Source of the DNA: Effrenium voratum
Taxonomy: Eukaryota > Sar > Dinophyceae > Suessiales > Symbiodiniaceae
Direction: 5' to 3'
Length of the DNA stretch: 64,000 bases
Assembly: GCA_963377175.1 (NCBI GenBank)
Contig: CAUJNA010003322.1
Location: 10,833-74,832 of the forward strand
Below, in pieces: positions 11,640 through 22,745 of the stretch. Positions within the stretch are counted from its first letter, which is position 1. The number at the start of each line of letters is the position of its first letter. Under the pieces are notes generated by a model. The model saw nothing but the letters and a program-made list of their open reading frames with translations. It did not search any database and was not told where the DNA came from. Position numbers and translations under genes: made by a program.

Positions 11640-12115
11640 AGCTGCCGAGAGAAAGAAGCTGGAAAGAGCGCTGAGAGGCAGAAGCTGACGAGAGAGGCAG
11701 GAGCTGTTGCAAGAGGCAGAAGCGCAGAAGAAGGGGCATAAGCTGCCAAGAGAGGCAGAAGCTGTTGGGGGAAGCAGAAGCTGACGAAAGAAGCAGAAGC
11801 TGTGGAAAGGGGCAGAAGAGGCAGGCATAAGCTGCGAGAGAGGCAGATCTGCCGAGACAGGCAGAAGCTGTTGCAAGAAGAAGCAGGCAGAAGCTGCGGA
11901 CGGAAGCTATCGAAAACGGTAGAGGCTGACAAAAGAAGCAGAAGCTGCCGAAAGCTGCCAAGAAGGCAGAAGCTGAAGAGAGAGGCAGAAGCAGGCAGAA
12001 GCTGCCGAAAGAGGCATGAGCCAGACAGAGGCAGAAGAGGCGCAAGCTGTCGAGCGAGGCAGAAGCTGCGCAGAGAGTCAGAGGCTGCCAAGAGAGGCAG
12101 AGGCTGTTGAAAGCG
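11640..12115 (+). repeat. GCAGAAGCTG-type minisatellite, copy 2
   Basis: About 475 bp of degenerate GAGAGGCAGAAGCTGCCGA units, 14 to 20 bases each, in the same orientation as the copy at 9,880. Open frames through it (Ala/Ser/Leu-rich on -, Arg/Lys-rich on +) come from the repeat. Confidence 0.88.
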
Positions 12116-12634
12116 AGCTGCCAAAAGATGCAGAGGCCGGGGCTTTGCAACTCCTTGGAGCTGCTTAAAAAAGTCAGGATTGTCGCAGGGGCTTCTCAGT
12201 CTTTCTTCTGCAATCTAGGAGGCGGCGTGTTAAGCAAATCCACCAAAACATTAGCTCGGAAAGGTGATGCGTTAAGCAGCAACATTCTCGGCGCAGATTG
12301 CGGGAGCGCCCTGTTGTCAGAAGTATTTTTGGGCCGCTCGGCATGGCGCGTGTGTTCCTGTATTGGAAGGGGCGTCTTTAATTCGTCAGCTGACAACGCA
12401 TTTTTGCTCTCCAGGGTAGTATGAACAGGTTTCTCTTCCCTTTGTCTCTTTTCTCTGCTTTTCTTCTCCCGCGCCTCTTGAGACTGACTAACACTCCGTA
12501 GAACAATCAGAGCCTCTCGAAACTGATGCCTTCAGAGGCGCGGCTGCTACGGAACTTCTTGTCAAACTTGCTTTGCAGAGTTTGACCTTTGTCTTGGGCG
12601 CGCCGCGGCGAACTCAGCTGCCCATTTGTAGAGT

Positions 12635-12695
12635 CTCTTCTCGGACAAGGTCAGCGCGTTGGACGCCATCATGAACGGGCTCGGCTGCGAGGCCA
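12635..12695 (+). CDS. tentative N-terminal exon of the RCL1-like gene
   Basis: After AAG at about 12,650 the frame reads VSALDAIMNGLGCEARV, up to a possible donor AGA/GTGACT. RCL1 proteins have a similar position (FLRLLDKITNG followed by a hydrophobic strand). The match is short and the exon is 450 bp upstream of the better exon at 13.14 kb, so this is a guess. Confidence 0.25.
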
Positions 12696-13130
12696 GAGTG
12701 ACTCTTCTTCACAGGCTGCAAACCTATAAAGTCAAAGGAAGCGGCGGGCTGGCTGACGCAAAGAAGTTTGTGTCCGGGAATAGTCGCGACCCCTCTCTCC
12801 GTGCCCGCAAGGGGAGAAAACGCAAAGGTTGAAAACTTAGCTGGGCCCGGGCACTTCACACGCGAACACATGAGGCGGTTCGCTTCTTCAATTGCTACGC
12901 GTGCTGCCCGTATCAGGATCGCTTTTTTGGTGTGGGATTGCGGGCCGAAAAGCATCAAGGGCTGCCAACACAATCGCCACGCTGCCGAAGACGATGCAGG
13001 TTTGATGAACGCAAAATCAGACGACCTTCTGAGAGCTTCAGTGTCCATCATCTATCATTTCAAACGGAAATTTCGTCTTTGAAAGGAGCGCGAGACTTAC
13101 ACGGTGCTCACAAAGACATCCCGCCTGCAG

Positions 13131-13208
13131 TCCTGCAGCGCCTTCTTCACGGCCACGCTGCCGCTGATGGCCAAGTTTGGCGTCGAGGAGCTGAGCTTCA
13201 AGGCCCGA
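13131..13208 (+). CDS. exon of RNA 3'-terminal phosphate cyclase/RCL1-like gene
   Basis: The frame reads FFTATLPLMAKFGVEELSFKAR, bounded by a CAG acceptor and a CGA/GTGAGA donor. In RCL1 the same place has a VDTxRxxxLPLLxxFGV-type helix followed by a strand (ELKI) leading into the RRGxxP loop. That loop is found in the exon at 31,517. RCL1 is a nucleolar protein needed for 18S rRNA processing; RtcA relatives cyclise RNA 3'-phosphates. Order and strand agree with the two later exons, but 18 kb separates them. Confidence 0.5.
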
Positions 13209-13554
13209 GTGAGATAAGGGCCGCCGGGGAGAGATGGTTTTTCCAGGTTCCTGTTTAACTCAGCTGAAAGGGTAGCCTCAAGAAGCACACGCGCGCTCGA
13301 TCAGACGTGGTAAGACCCAGGAACATGTTTTGCGAATCTCAACTCTGTCCAGCGAGACTGCCGCGCTGTGTCATTCGATGTGTTTAAGATCAAATAGTTC
13401 CAACGCAGAATATGTTTAGAAAAATGCTTAAGTGTTGGCGCAACTCACGCAACAACCGACCAACAGAAAAACGAGGGACACAAACTCCCAAGAGAGGGTG
13501 CCAGCTCGTGCCACAATGCTTGACAACAGCAAGCCACCAGAACCACTAGATACC

Positions 13555-13870
13555 AGCTCCGTCACCGCCACCGCCACCACCGCCACCGCCGCCAAAACCG
13601 CCCGCTTGCAAGGGCAGTAGCGATGAAGACGAGAAACATCTCAAGGCGGGAAAACATGGAATAAAAGTAGCAGATGCAACACTAAGCGTAAACTTTTAAC
13701 AACATAAGTTGCAGATCTAGTGAGATGATGACAGGCGATGAAAAAGGAACAGTCGCGCTACCAGAGGAAGTAGCAGTAGTAGCAGTAGTAGCAGTAGTCG
13801 TTGTAGCAGTAGTAGCAGCTGCAGTAGCGGCAGCAGTAGTAACCCAAGTAGTTCCAACAAAGTCACAAGC
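13555..13870. repeat. triplet repeats (ACCGCC and GTAGCA)
   Basis: A CCGCCA/CCACCG run at about 13,560-13,605 is followed by a GTAGCAGTA run at about 13,768-13,850. Frames reading Thr-Ala, Val-Ala or Ala-Thr are repeat products. Confidence 0.85.
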
Positions 13871-14279
13871 GTTCATCCTTCACCAGCGTTTACATAGTGT
13901 GAACAGTTGTTGCGGCAACTAGCCCAGCAGAAGCACCAGCGCTGGCAGATGAAGAAGAAACAGAAGAAGTACAAACCGAAACCAATCTCGATCAAGTAAA
14001 ATGCGCCTGATGATTTGCAACTGGGACAAGTAACTCGGGCAAACAGTTGACACGAATTGTGTAGAACAAAGTGAAGAACATGGTAGACCAGATTTGTCAT
14101 TGGTGAAAGCTGCAAAACGACTAACGAACAGACTTGAACACTTAGAAGCAGAGAAGAAAGACAGTGGGCGTATCCTAAAAACCATTCCATGGATGAATGT
14201 GCGCATTTTTCCGTTTAGACATAACATAGAGCCAACGAAGTCTGTGGTTTTTTGAACGTCAACACTCTAGCTGTTCGTT

Positions 14280-14406
14280 TTTCTTTTTTCCTTTGTTTTC
14301 TCTTCTTCCTTCGTTCTTTTTGATTCTTGGCTTTGCTTCTTTTCTGTCCGTCTGTCTGTTTTTGTGTTTCTTCTTTGTTGCCTTTAGACCTTTGCTTTCT
14401 TTTTGT

Positions 14407-14450
<44 letters not shown>

Positions 14451-14454
14451 TTAT

Positions 14455-14515
<61 letters not shown>

Positions 14516-14565
14516 TTTATTCCTTTTTTGTTTCTTTCTTTCTTTCTTTCTTGCCTCTTTCTTTG
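14280..14565. repeat. TTTC microsatellite
   Basis: Uninterrupted TTTC units fill about 14,405-14,515 inside a wider pyrimidine-rich stretch. It is followed by a diverged copy of the AGCTSAAAGC-type tail seen at 7,966 (GCTGATAGCTTTGGGG...CAGATAGG). Confidence 0.93.
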
Positions 14566-15099
14566 TATTGCCAACGGCTGATAGCTTTGGGGTCTCAGCG
14601 CAGATAGGCTTCGGAGTGGTTCTTTTTTTTGGTTAGTGGCCCCCTGAGCGGGACTCACCTATGGAAGCGGAGCGGGTTTCCCGACAAGAACTATCAGGAT
14701 GTCATCGAGCGGAGAAGGCTTCACGGCGGCCACCACCAGCGCAGGCCGACCTGAAGAGAGGGCAACGCGCTCACGTGTCGAGAGTCGCTTGACAACACTT
14801 TGCTGAAGGGTGCAACCGCCGTGTATTTTTATCGACTCCTCAGTTTCGTCACACACAGGAGACACAACGCGGAGTCAGCGTTTCAAGCTCCAGAGCTTGC
14901 TACGTGTATATAACCAGGGTGGAATGACCTGATGCCCGTCATCACGCAACTGCCAGATTATCTCCAACCAGTGCAAGATGCTAATAGCAGAAAACCTGCG
15001 CAGCCCCAGCAACCGACCCGGGCTGGAGTGCTGCGTGTGCAACTCCTGAACCTGGTAGCTCTTCATCATTCAGGGTGAACTATCAGACCAAGGCTGATC

Positions 15100-16770
15100 A
15101 GCGCAAGGTCTTTGAGGAACAATCGGCTAGAGCGTTACTCATACGAGATGCTGAAGACGCAGCGTCAATCTCTTCATCGCAGCCAGAAGATCCAACACTC
15201 CGACCGCCAGGAGGTTCATGCCAGAACATCTTTTACATTCTCGAGCAAGGGGAACACGAAGGAGAAGAAGGTTAAGTCAAAAGGAGCAGCGACCTGGCCC
15301 ACAAACATCAGGATCCTTACGGACAGGCGTAAGGGAGGCGCAAGTGTCAGAATCCTTTCGGTGGAAACAAAGGCTTTCCAACAGGAACGCGGAAAAGACA
15401 GAGGAACGCCCAAAACATTCGCCGCCGTCACGATGCTTTCCAAAACCAGTGACGCCTCCACGAAGGTACAGTTCTGCTCGCAACCTCGCAGTCACGACCA
15501 GTCATGGCGCCGGTCATGAGCCCGCGAGACCATCCCACCATTGCAATCCATGACAACCGACGCCAGGTCAACAGCGACCCACACCGGCCATCGAGCCGAC
15601 GAAGAACCTCATCTTTTTACGCGTGTGCTCTGGTAGACACTCATAGTTCGTTTTTGCCAGTGGAGAACCAGATGAAATCGCACGACGCTTCCAGCTAGCA
15701 CCAACATCAGCATTCTGGAGCAAGGCGCCGCACCAACGCTCCTCAGCGTTGGGCAAACGAAGAACTTGCGCATGAGCGTTGAGCGCGCTCCTCAGTGTGG
15801 CAAAATGACACGCGAAGACTTTGGCGTGTGTCGACAGCCAGACCCAGTATCAGGCGCGGGACATGCTCTTGTCGATCTTGCAGGCGTGGCAAAGTGGAAG
15901 AATCGTGGAGATCGCTGCGAAAGGCGTCGGCCATTCTTTTCATTGTTTCGACGAAGCATCAAGTTTCCTCGCGCGCGACACCAGAAGTTGCATGTGCTTC
16001 CGAGCCATCATCATCGAAAGAGAACTCCAAGGATCATCGGATCAGTGCAGCAGGACCGTCGGATATAATATTTGATAAGAAGAACACAACTCAGTCGCAT
16101 TCGCGCCACGCCTCGAAAGGCATTGTTCGCACCGACAGATCTGAAGGAATGGCGAACTGATCCAGATAAGCCCAGCCGTGAATGCGCCACACTTTTAATT
16201 GACGCAGGCAAAGGTGGAGACGCAGACAAACCGAGAAGCGGTGAACCTGTGGACGGGTGAGGCCGTCTTCACATGTGCGGACAACAGGATACCAACAAGA
16301 AGGGCCGGTCGACCACTGAGCCAGATCCTCCTATGGCAACAGCTGACAAGCCAACGACACTTCCACTTGCCTCAGGCAGAGCCCACCAGCGATTGTCACG
16401 CAAATGAGTCGAAGAAGCTTCGCCTCACAGCGTCATCGCATGTCGAACCCGAGCACATCACTTACCAAAGCCAATCTACGACCTCTGCGAGAAGGTTCGC
16501 AAGTGTGAAATTTGCCTAGCAGCAAAACAAGCAAGACAAGTGGACTTCGACCAGACATTTGGCGACATGACTCACTGTCAAGCTCCCCTCGGAACTGGAG
16601 AACACACATCCATCTTGGGTGGAGCAACAACATTGCTCACTGCAGAGAACATTGCGAAGTTCAGATCAAGCAGCTGTCAAAACAATCAGTCGGAAGACAT
16701 CAAAACCGATCTTGCGCAGAATCTCAGAAAGAGCCCCAAGCCTCCTGACGCAGGAGACAAGGTGTTTATT
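15100..16770 (+). mobile_element. possible degraded retroelement (protease- and integrase-like traces)
   Basis: Two weak motifs occur in order on +. At about 15,620-15,655 a frame reads YACALVDTHSSFLPV, like a retropepsin ALVDTGSS site with His for Gly. At about 16,460-16,560 a frame reads HHLPKPIYDLCEKVRKCEICLAAK (an H-H...C-x2-C pattern), like the zinc-binding start of an integrase. Many frameshifts and stops lie around them, and no RT motif or LTR was found. The evidence is thin. Confidence 0.3.
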
Positions 16771-17464
16771 TTCCATGTCATGTCATGTTTTTTGTATGAG
16801 AAACGTATCCCGTGCTATGATCTGGCTGGTTAGGTTATGCGTGTTGCCCGCCCCAAACCCAGATGATGCCGGGGATGCCAGCTTTCTGAGCCCCAGCCAG
16901 GCCCCAACCCAGAAGGCTGACATGGGGTTGCGCGCGCGCGCCAGAGGCCAGAAAGAGCAGCTCAAAAAGAGCAGCGCGCAAGCCAGCCTGGAAACGCACA
17001 TGCAGTGTTTTGTGGCTGGGGTCGCGCGCGCACGCCAGAAGGCCCGAAAACCAGCGGGAAAAAGCAAGAACCGCACAGCGCGCGAGCCAGCCACAGCAAA
17101 AGCAAAACGGACAGAACAACAGCCCGCCGCTCAGCGCAGCAGTTTTTGACGGTATTTACAGCGTTTTGTAGAGCGAGGACCCAGCTTCGCCGGCATGCCC
17201 GCCAGTGCTTGGCGCAAAAATGCGCGAAAATGAGCCTTGCTTAAATCCCTCCGATACCTTCTAAAAAACAGTCCTTCATGGGCTGAGAGGCTTTTTGGAA
17301 GGAAGTGTTGATGATGCAGACCAAGCCCCGCTGAAGCATCACCCAGGCCCACCCCAGACCCTGATGATGTCAGCCACATGGCCCAAACCCTGCACACACG
17401 CGATGTTTTGCAAGGGTTTCCCAAAAAGGCGCAGCAGGATTTACACGCGACGCGATACAGCCGC
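16771..17464. other. no gene seen; GCGC-rich stretch
   Basis: GCGCGCGCGCCAGA-like runs at about 16,935 and 17,025 give Arg/Ala/Lys-rich frames. No domain was recognised. Confidence 0.45.
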
Positions 17465-17604
17465 CCACCGCGATGATGATTGACTACGCATCGCTTGCAT
17501 GCCAAGCCGGGTCTAACGGGACACTTGAAATGTGTACAGAAAAGACTTGACAGGACGAAGCAGCCGAATCATCACGAGGATCATGAGGATGCGTCATAAG
17601 CACC
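17465..17604 (+). repeat. first unit of the CATCACTACGCATCC / CCGGGTCTAACGGGACA satellite
   Basis: This copy carries CTACGCATCGCTTGC, CCGGGTCTAACGGGACACTT, AAAGACTTGA and TCATGAGGATG. It is separated from the other copies by the hairpin array, which therefore sits inside the satellite. Confidence 0.85.
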
Positions 17605-18412
17605 GCCCTGTGGCTGCCTTCGCGCTGTGGCTTTGGTCACAGCTTCGGGCTGTGGCTTTGGTCGCGCTGTGCCTGCCACATGGCTGCCGCAGCCTTCGTG
17701 CTGTGGCTTTGGTACAGTCTTCGGGCTGTACCTGCCACAGCCTTCGGGCTGTGGCTGCCACAGCCTTTGGGCTGTGGCTTTGGTACAATCATCGGGCTAC
17801 AGCCTTTGTGGCTGCCACAGCCTTCGGGCTGTGGGTTTGGTGCAGTCTTCGGGCTGTAAAGCCACAGCCTTCGCGCTGTGGCTTTGCCACAGCCTTCGCG
17901 CTGTGCCTTTGGTACAGTCTTTGGGCTGCACCTGCCACAGCCTTTAGGGGTGGGGGGGGGCTGTGACTTTGCCACAGCCTTCGGCCTTCAACCTGTGGCT
18001 GGCAGCCTTCGGGCTGTGGCTTTGGTGCAGTCTTCGGGCTCTACCTGCCACAGCCTTTGGGCTGTGGCTTTGCCACAGCCTTCGCGCTGTGGCTGCCACA
18101 GCCTTCGGGCTGTGGCTTTGGTACAGTCTTCGGGCTGTACTGCCACAGCCTTTGGGCTGTGGCTGCCAGCCTTCGGGCTCTTTGGTACAGTCTTCGGTCT
18201 CTACCAGCCACAGCCTGCGGGCTGTGGCTCCAGCCTTCGGGCTGTGGCTTTGGTGCAGCCTTCGGGCTGTACCTGCCACAGCCTTCGGGCTGTTGCTTTG
18301 GTACAGTTGTGGCTGCCACAGCCTTCGGGCTGTGGCTTTGGTACAGTGTTCGGTCAGCCTTCGGGCTGCTTCGGGCTGTGCCTGCCACAGCCTTCGGGCT
18401 GTGGCTTTGGCA
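17605..18412 (+). repeat. tandem array of TTCG-loop hairpins
   Basis: About 800 bp is built almost entirely of 20-base perfect or near-perfect palindromes, roughly 25 to 30 of them. The commonest is CCACAGCC-TTCG-GGCTGTGG: an 8-bp stem and a C(TTCG)G loop, which in RNA is the very stable cUUCGg tetraloop. A second type is GTACAGTC-TTCG-GGCTGTAC. Examples lie at 17,712-17,731, 17,736-17,755 and 17,759-17,778. Spacers are short (CTTT, CTGC). Both arms change together between types (CCACAG/CTGTGG versus GTACAG/CTGTAC), while loops vary (TTCG, TTTG, TGCG). Cys/Leu/Ala-rich open frames here are by-products. Confidence 0.95.
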
Positions 18413-18414
18413 AC

Positions 18415-20345
18415 GATCGTAATGATTATCCCGGCATCTCCAGCAGCGCTGATGATAATCATGCTTACGCATCGCTTGCGCGTCAAGCCGGGTCTAACGG
18501 GACACTTGAAATGTATACAGAAAAGACTTGAGAGGACGAATCAGGCGAATTATCACGAGGTTCATGAGGACGCATGATAAGCATCACTAGCAAAATGGTG
18601 ATAACCATCACTACGCATCCCCGGCATGTCCAGCAGCGAGGATGACAATCATCACTACGCATCCAGAACAGCTCCAGCACCGATCCTTTTGGTGATGGTA
18701 ATCATCACTGAGCATCCGTGACATCTCCAGCAGCGATTATGACAATCACGCCTACGCGTCGCTTGCGTGTCAAGCTGGGTCTAACGGGACACTTGAAATG
18801 TATATAGGAAAAGACTTGAGAAAACGAATCATCACGAGGATCATGAGGATGGAAGATAAGCATAACTACGCATCCCCAGCATCCCTAGCAGCGATGATGA
18901 TAACCATCTCTACGCATCCCCGGCATGCCCAGCAGCGATGATGACAATCATCACTACGCGCCCCCAGCATCTCCAGCAACGATCATAATGATGATAATAA
19001 TCAGCACTACGCATCCCCGGCATCTCCAGCAGCGATGATGATACTCATGCCTACGCATCGCTTGCGTGTAAAGCCGGGTCTAACGGGACAATTGATATGT
19101 GTGTAGAAAAGATAAAGACTTGAGAAGACGAACCATGACGACGATCACGTGGGTGGATGATAAGCGTCACTACGCATCCTAGCACCCCTAGCAGCGATGA
19201 TGACATCCGTCACTACGCATCCCCGATTTTTAGCAGTGATGATGATTGACTACGCATCGCTTGCGTGCCAAGCCGGGTCTAACGGGACACTTGAAATGTA
19301 TACAGAAAAGACTTGAGAGGACGAATCAGGCGAATTATCACGAAGTTCATGAGGATCCCCGGCATGTCCAGCAGCGATGATGACATCCAGAACATCTCCA
19401 GCACCGATCCTTTTGGTGATGGTAATCATCACTAAGCATCCGTGACATCTCCAGCAGCGATTATGACAATCGCCTACGCGTCGCTTGCGTGTCAAGCTGG
19501 GTCTAACGGGACACTTGAAATGTATATAGGAAAAGACTTGAGAAAACGAATCATCACGAGGATCATGAGGATGGAAGATAAGCATCACTACGCATCCCCA
19601 GCATCCCTAGCAGCGATGATGACAACCATCGCTACGCATCCCCGATTTTTAGCAGTGATGATGATTGACTACGCATTGCTTGCGCGCCAAGGCAGGTCTA
19701 ACGGGACACTTGAAATGTATACAGAAAAGACTTGAGAGGACGAATCAGGCGAATTTTCACGAGCTTCATGAGGATGCATGATAAGCATCACCACGCATCC
19801 CTACGCATCCCCAGCATGTCCAGCATGACGACGGTAATCATCACTACGGATCCCCGGCATCTCCAGCAGCGATCATGTCTATCCCCTGCCTGTCAAGCCG
19901 GGTCTAACGGGACACTTGAAATGTATATAGAGTAGATCGAAAAGGCTTGAGAAAACAAATCATGACGACGATCATGATGGTGGATGATAAGCATCACTAC
20001 GCATCCCTAGCAGCGATGATGATACCCATCACTACGCATCCCCTGCATCTCCAGCAGCGATGATGATAAGCATGACTTGGCGTCGCTTGCGTGCCAAGCC
20101 GGGTCTAACGGGACACTTGAAATGTATATCGAGAAGACTTGAGAAAACGAGTCATGACGAGGATCCTCAGCATGGATGATAAGCATCACTACGCATCCTG
20201 CGCATCCCTAGCAGCGATGATGATAACCGCCCCCAGCTTCTCCAGTAGCGAGAACCCATCGCTTGCATGTCAGGCCGGGTCTAGCGGGACACTTGAAAAG
20301 CAACTCTGATGATATTCCCAACATCTTTAGCAGGGATGATACTGA
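18415..20345 (+). repeat. 200-300 bp satellite, nine direct copies
   Basis: Copies of CCGGGTCTAACGGGACACTT lie at about 18,487, 18,774, 19,072, 19,270, 19,492, 19,691 (variant), 19,897, 20,096 and 20,275. Each is followed by GAAATGTATAYAG and AAAGACTTGAGA. Between them are 40-45 base subunits such as CATCACTACGCATCCC with CAGCAGCGATGATGA. Copies differ by small changes and losses. No coding frame is credible. Confidence 0.95.
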
Positions 20346-21950
20346 CTATCGCTGCGTATCCCCAGCATCTCTGGCAGGGACATTGCCGATTCTTGCCACC
20401 TTCACGTGCGCCTCCTTCTTTAGGTGAAGGGGTCGGCGGATTTGGCAGGAAGACAAATTGCAAAGTAGGCATTTTGGCCAAATGGAAAGTTGTTGTTCTT
20501 GAGAGAGCAATGGTAAGTCTTGACCTGAGAACATTCTGTTTGGGTCATCAGGAGTTGACCTCATTGTTACCAGATGAGAGGGAGGCGTCGCAGATGGAAC
20601 AAGGAGGAGCCCGTCAGCCGATGAGCCATCAGCCTCCCGTTGCGAATTTACGAGAAACAGCTCCTAGGCTTGCAGCGAAGCCACTGGCAGAGAACGTGGA
20701 AGACCTCTCTTCCACTCCAGAACAAGCGCGTTCGAGCTGTGTCAGAGAATGGAAAACTCCCGTTCTAGCTGCAAGAGCCAGGCCGCAACTTGGTCCCAAC
20801 ATGAGCAACATGCGCAACATAGGAGCTGCGGGCTTGGTCGAAACTCCCGGTCCCGGGTTTGATGTCGTGATTTACCAGGGACGATGCGTGGTCGAACAGG
20901 GCTCCTGATGTCACCCTTCTGGCGCCGCGGGCCATGGTCCAACGCGCGCAACATCCAACAACACCCTCAGAAAGCTTTGGACCAGCGTCAGCGCTAATAT
21001 CCCAATGGTTGAGCTTGTGGCGCCAACTACAAGATATTTGTTGAAGCACAATCAATACTTCATCGTTGAGAAATGTCAGACATCCATCAACAGCCGAATC
21101 AGAAACTCAATGCGCAAGGGTCACTAGAAAAGTAGCCGACGCTCAAGGAGAAGGGCGACGGTTGCAAATCTTCCAAACGCTTGCCACACGTGCGCACTTT
21201 GCGCTGCAGCAAGCCGGGCTGGTGAAATTCTTGCTTGGTCTAAAAAACTGGATGCGTCGGGAGGTGAGTTATGGAGCAGGCTCGTCGGCTTCAGGCTTCT
21301 GAGCCCTGACTAGGGTCTTTCAGCCCGTAAGCAAAGAACTAGCTACTTATTTTGAATTCATAAATTCGGGATTGATTTGGCTGCATCTTGGCCTGAAACT
21401 GCGTAAGCCTTGGTGTAAAGGGCGCCCGTCCAGCCCGAGCGCTTGACAACGGGCGGGGTGCCACCTCGACAAGACAATTTGTCACAAAGCAGGCTTTCCC
21501 CCAAGGCCGCGCGAATACCCAAGCTCGGAAAGACCCTGTTCCGGTCAATTATTCAGGATGCGGCGAGAAGATGGTCAGACCAAGGATGCAGCCAACCAAG
21601 CAACCAACCAACGAGCCGCCCAAGCAAGCGCTTATTCACTGCACGCCTGCAACCAAACCAATGATAAACAAAGAGACAGACGAACAAACTTCCAAACACA
21701 CAAAGAATCTTACCAAACCATCAAACAAACAAAGCCAATGCGCGCACAGACACACAAACACACAAAACAGCGCGCGCGCAATAGAGCAAGTAGCGTCCAC
21801 GCGAAACAAGCTAACCGGACAGACGCTCAACAGAACGACAAAAAGCCTGTCCACCGCCAATGCGCCGGTTGTTTCAGAGTTTTTTGCACAAACTGTGCTT
21901 ACAAAGTTCCAGGACCGTGGGCGAACGCTCCTGTTACTGGTTAGTTTGGA
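20346..21950. other. non-repeat spacer between the satellite arms
   Basis: About 1.6 kb of mixed sequence with a possible + frame at 20,460-20,908 (VVLERAMVSLDLRTFCLGHQ) of unknown nature. A small CACACAAACA run lies at about 21,690-21,770. No family motif was recognised. Confidence 0.4.
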
Positions 21951-21952
21951 AT

Positions 21953-22745
21953 TTGGACATGCCGGGGATCCTCATGAACTTCGTGATAATTCGCCTGATT
22001 CGTCCTCTCAAGTCTTTTCTGTATACATTTCAAGTGTCCCGTTAGACCCGGCTTGGCACGCAAGCGATGCGTAGTCAATCATCAGCACTGCTAAAAATCG
22101 GGGATGCGTAGTGATGGATATCATCATCGCTGCTAGGGGTGCTAGGATGCGTAGTGATGCTTATCATCCACCCACGTGATCGTCGTCATGGTTCGTCTTC
22201 TCAAGTCTTTATCTTTTCTACACACATATCAATTGTCCCGTTAGACCCGGCTTTACACGCAAGCGATGCGTAGGCATGAGTATCATCATCGCTGCTGGGA
22301 GATGCCGGGGATGCGTAGTGACGATTACCATCATCATGATGATCGTTGCTGGAGATGCTGGGGAAGCGTAGTGATGATTGTCATCATCGCCGCCGGAGAT
22401 GCCGGGGATGGGTAGCGATGGTTGTCATCATCGCTGCTACGGATGCTGGGGATGCGTAGTGACGCTTGTCTTCCATCCTCATGATCCTCGTGATGATTCG
22501 TTTTCTCAAGTCTTTTCCTATATACATTTCAATTGTCCCGTTAGACCCGGCTTGACACGCAAGCGTCGCGTAGGCGTGATTATCATCATCGCTGCTGGAG
22601 ATGCCGGGGATGCATAGTGATGATTATCATCATCATTACAATCGGTGCTGGAGATGCTGCGGATGCGTAGTGATGATTGTCATCATCGCCGCCGGAGATG
22701 CCGGGGATGCGTAGTGATGGTTATCATCATCGCTGCTAGGGTTTT
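21953..22745 (-). repeat. inverted copy of the satellite
   Basis: Three reversed copies of the CCGGGTCTAACGGGACA motif lie at about 22,040, 22,239 and 22,540. 21,953-22,320 is close to the reverse complement of about 19,010-19,385, including the same ATTTTTAGCAG, CACGTGGGTGGATG and AAAAGATAAAGACTTG variants. The match continues to about 18,600 on the other arm. Confidence 0.92.

Noticed and set aside
16840..17149. Arg/Ala/Lys-rich basic protein
   Set aside because: Follows GCGCGC-type repeats, open in several frames and lacking motifs.
17605..18412. CRISPR array
   Set aside because: Palindromes are adjacent with 4-5 base spacers, not unique 25-40 base spacers, and the setting is eukaryotic.
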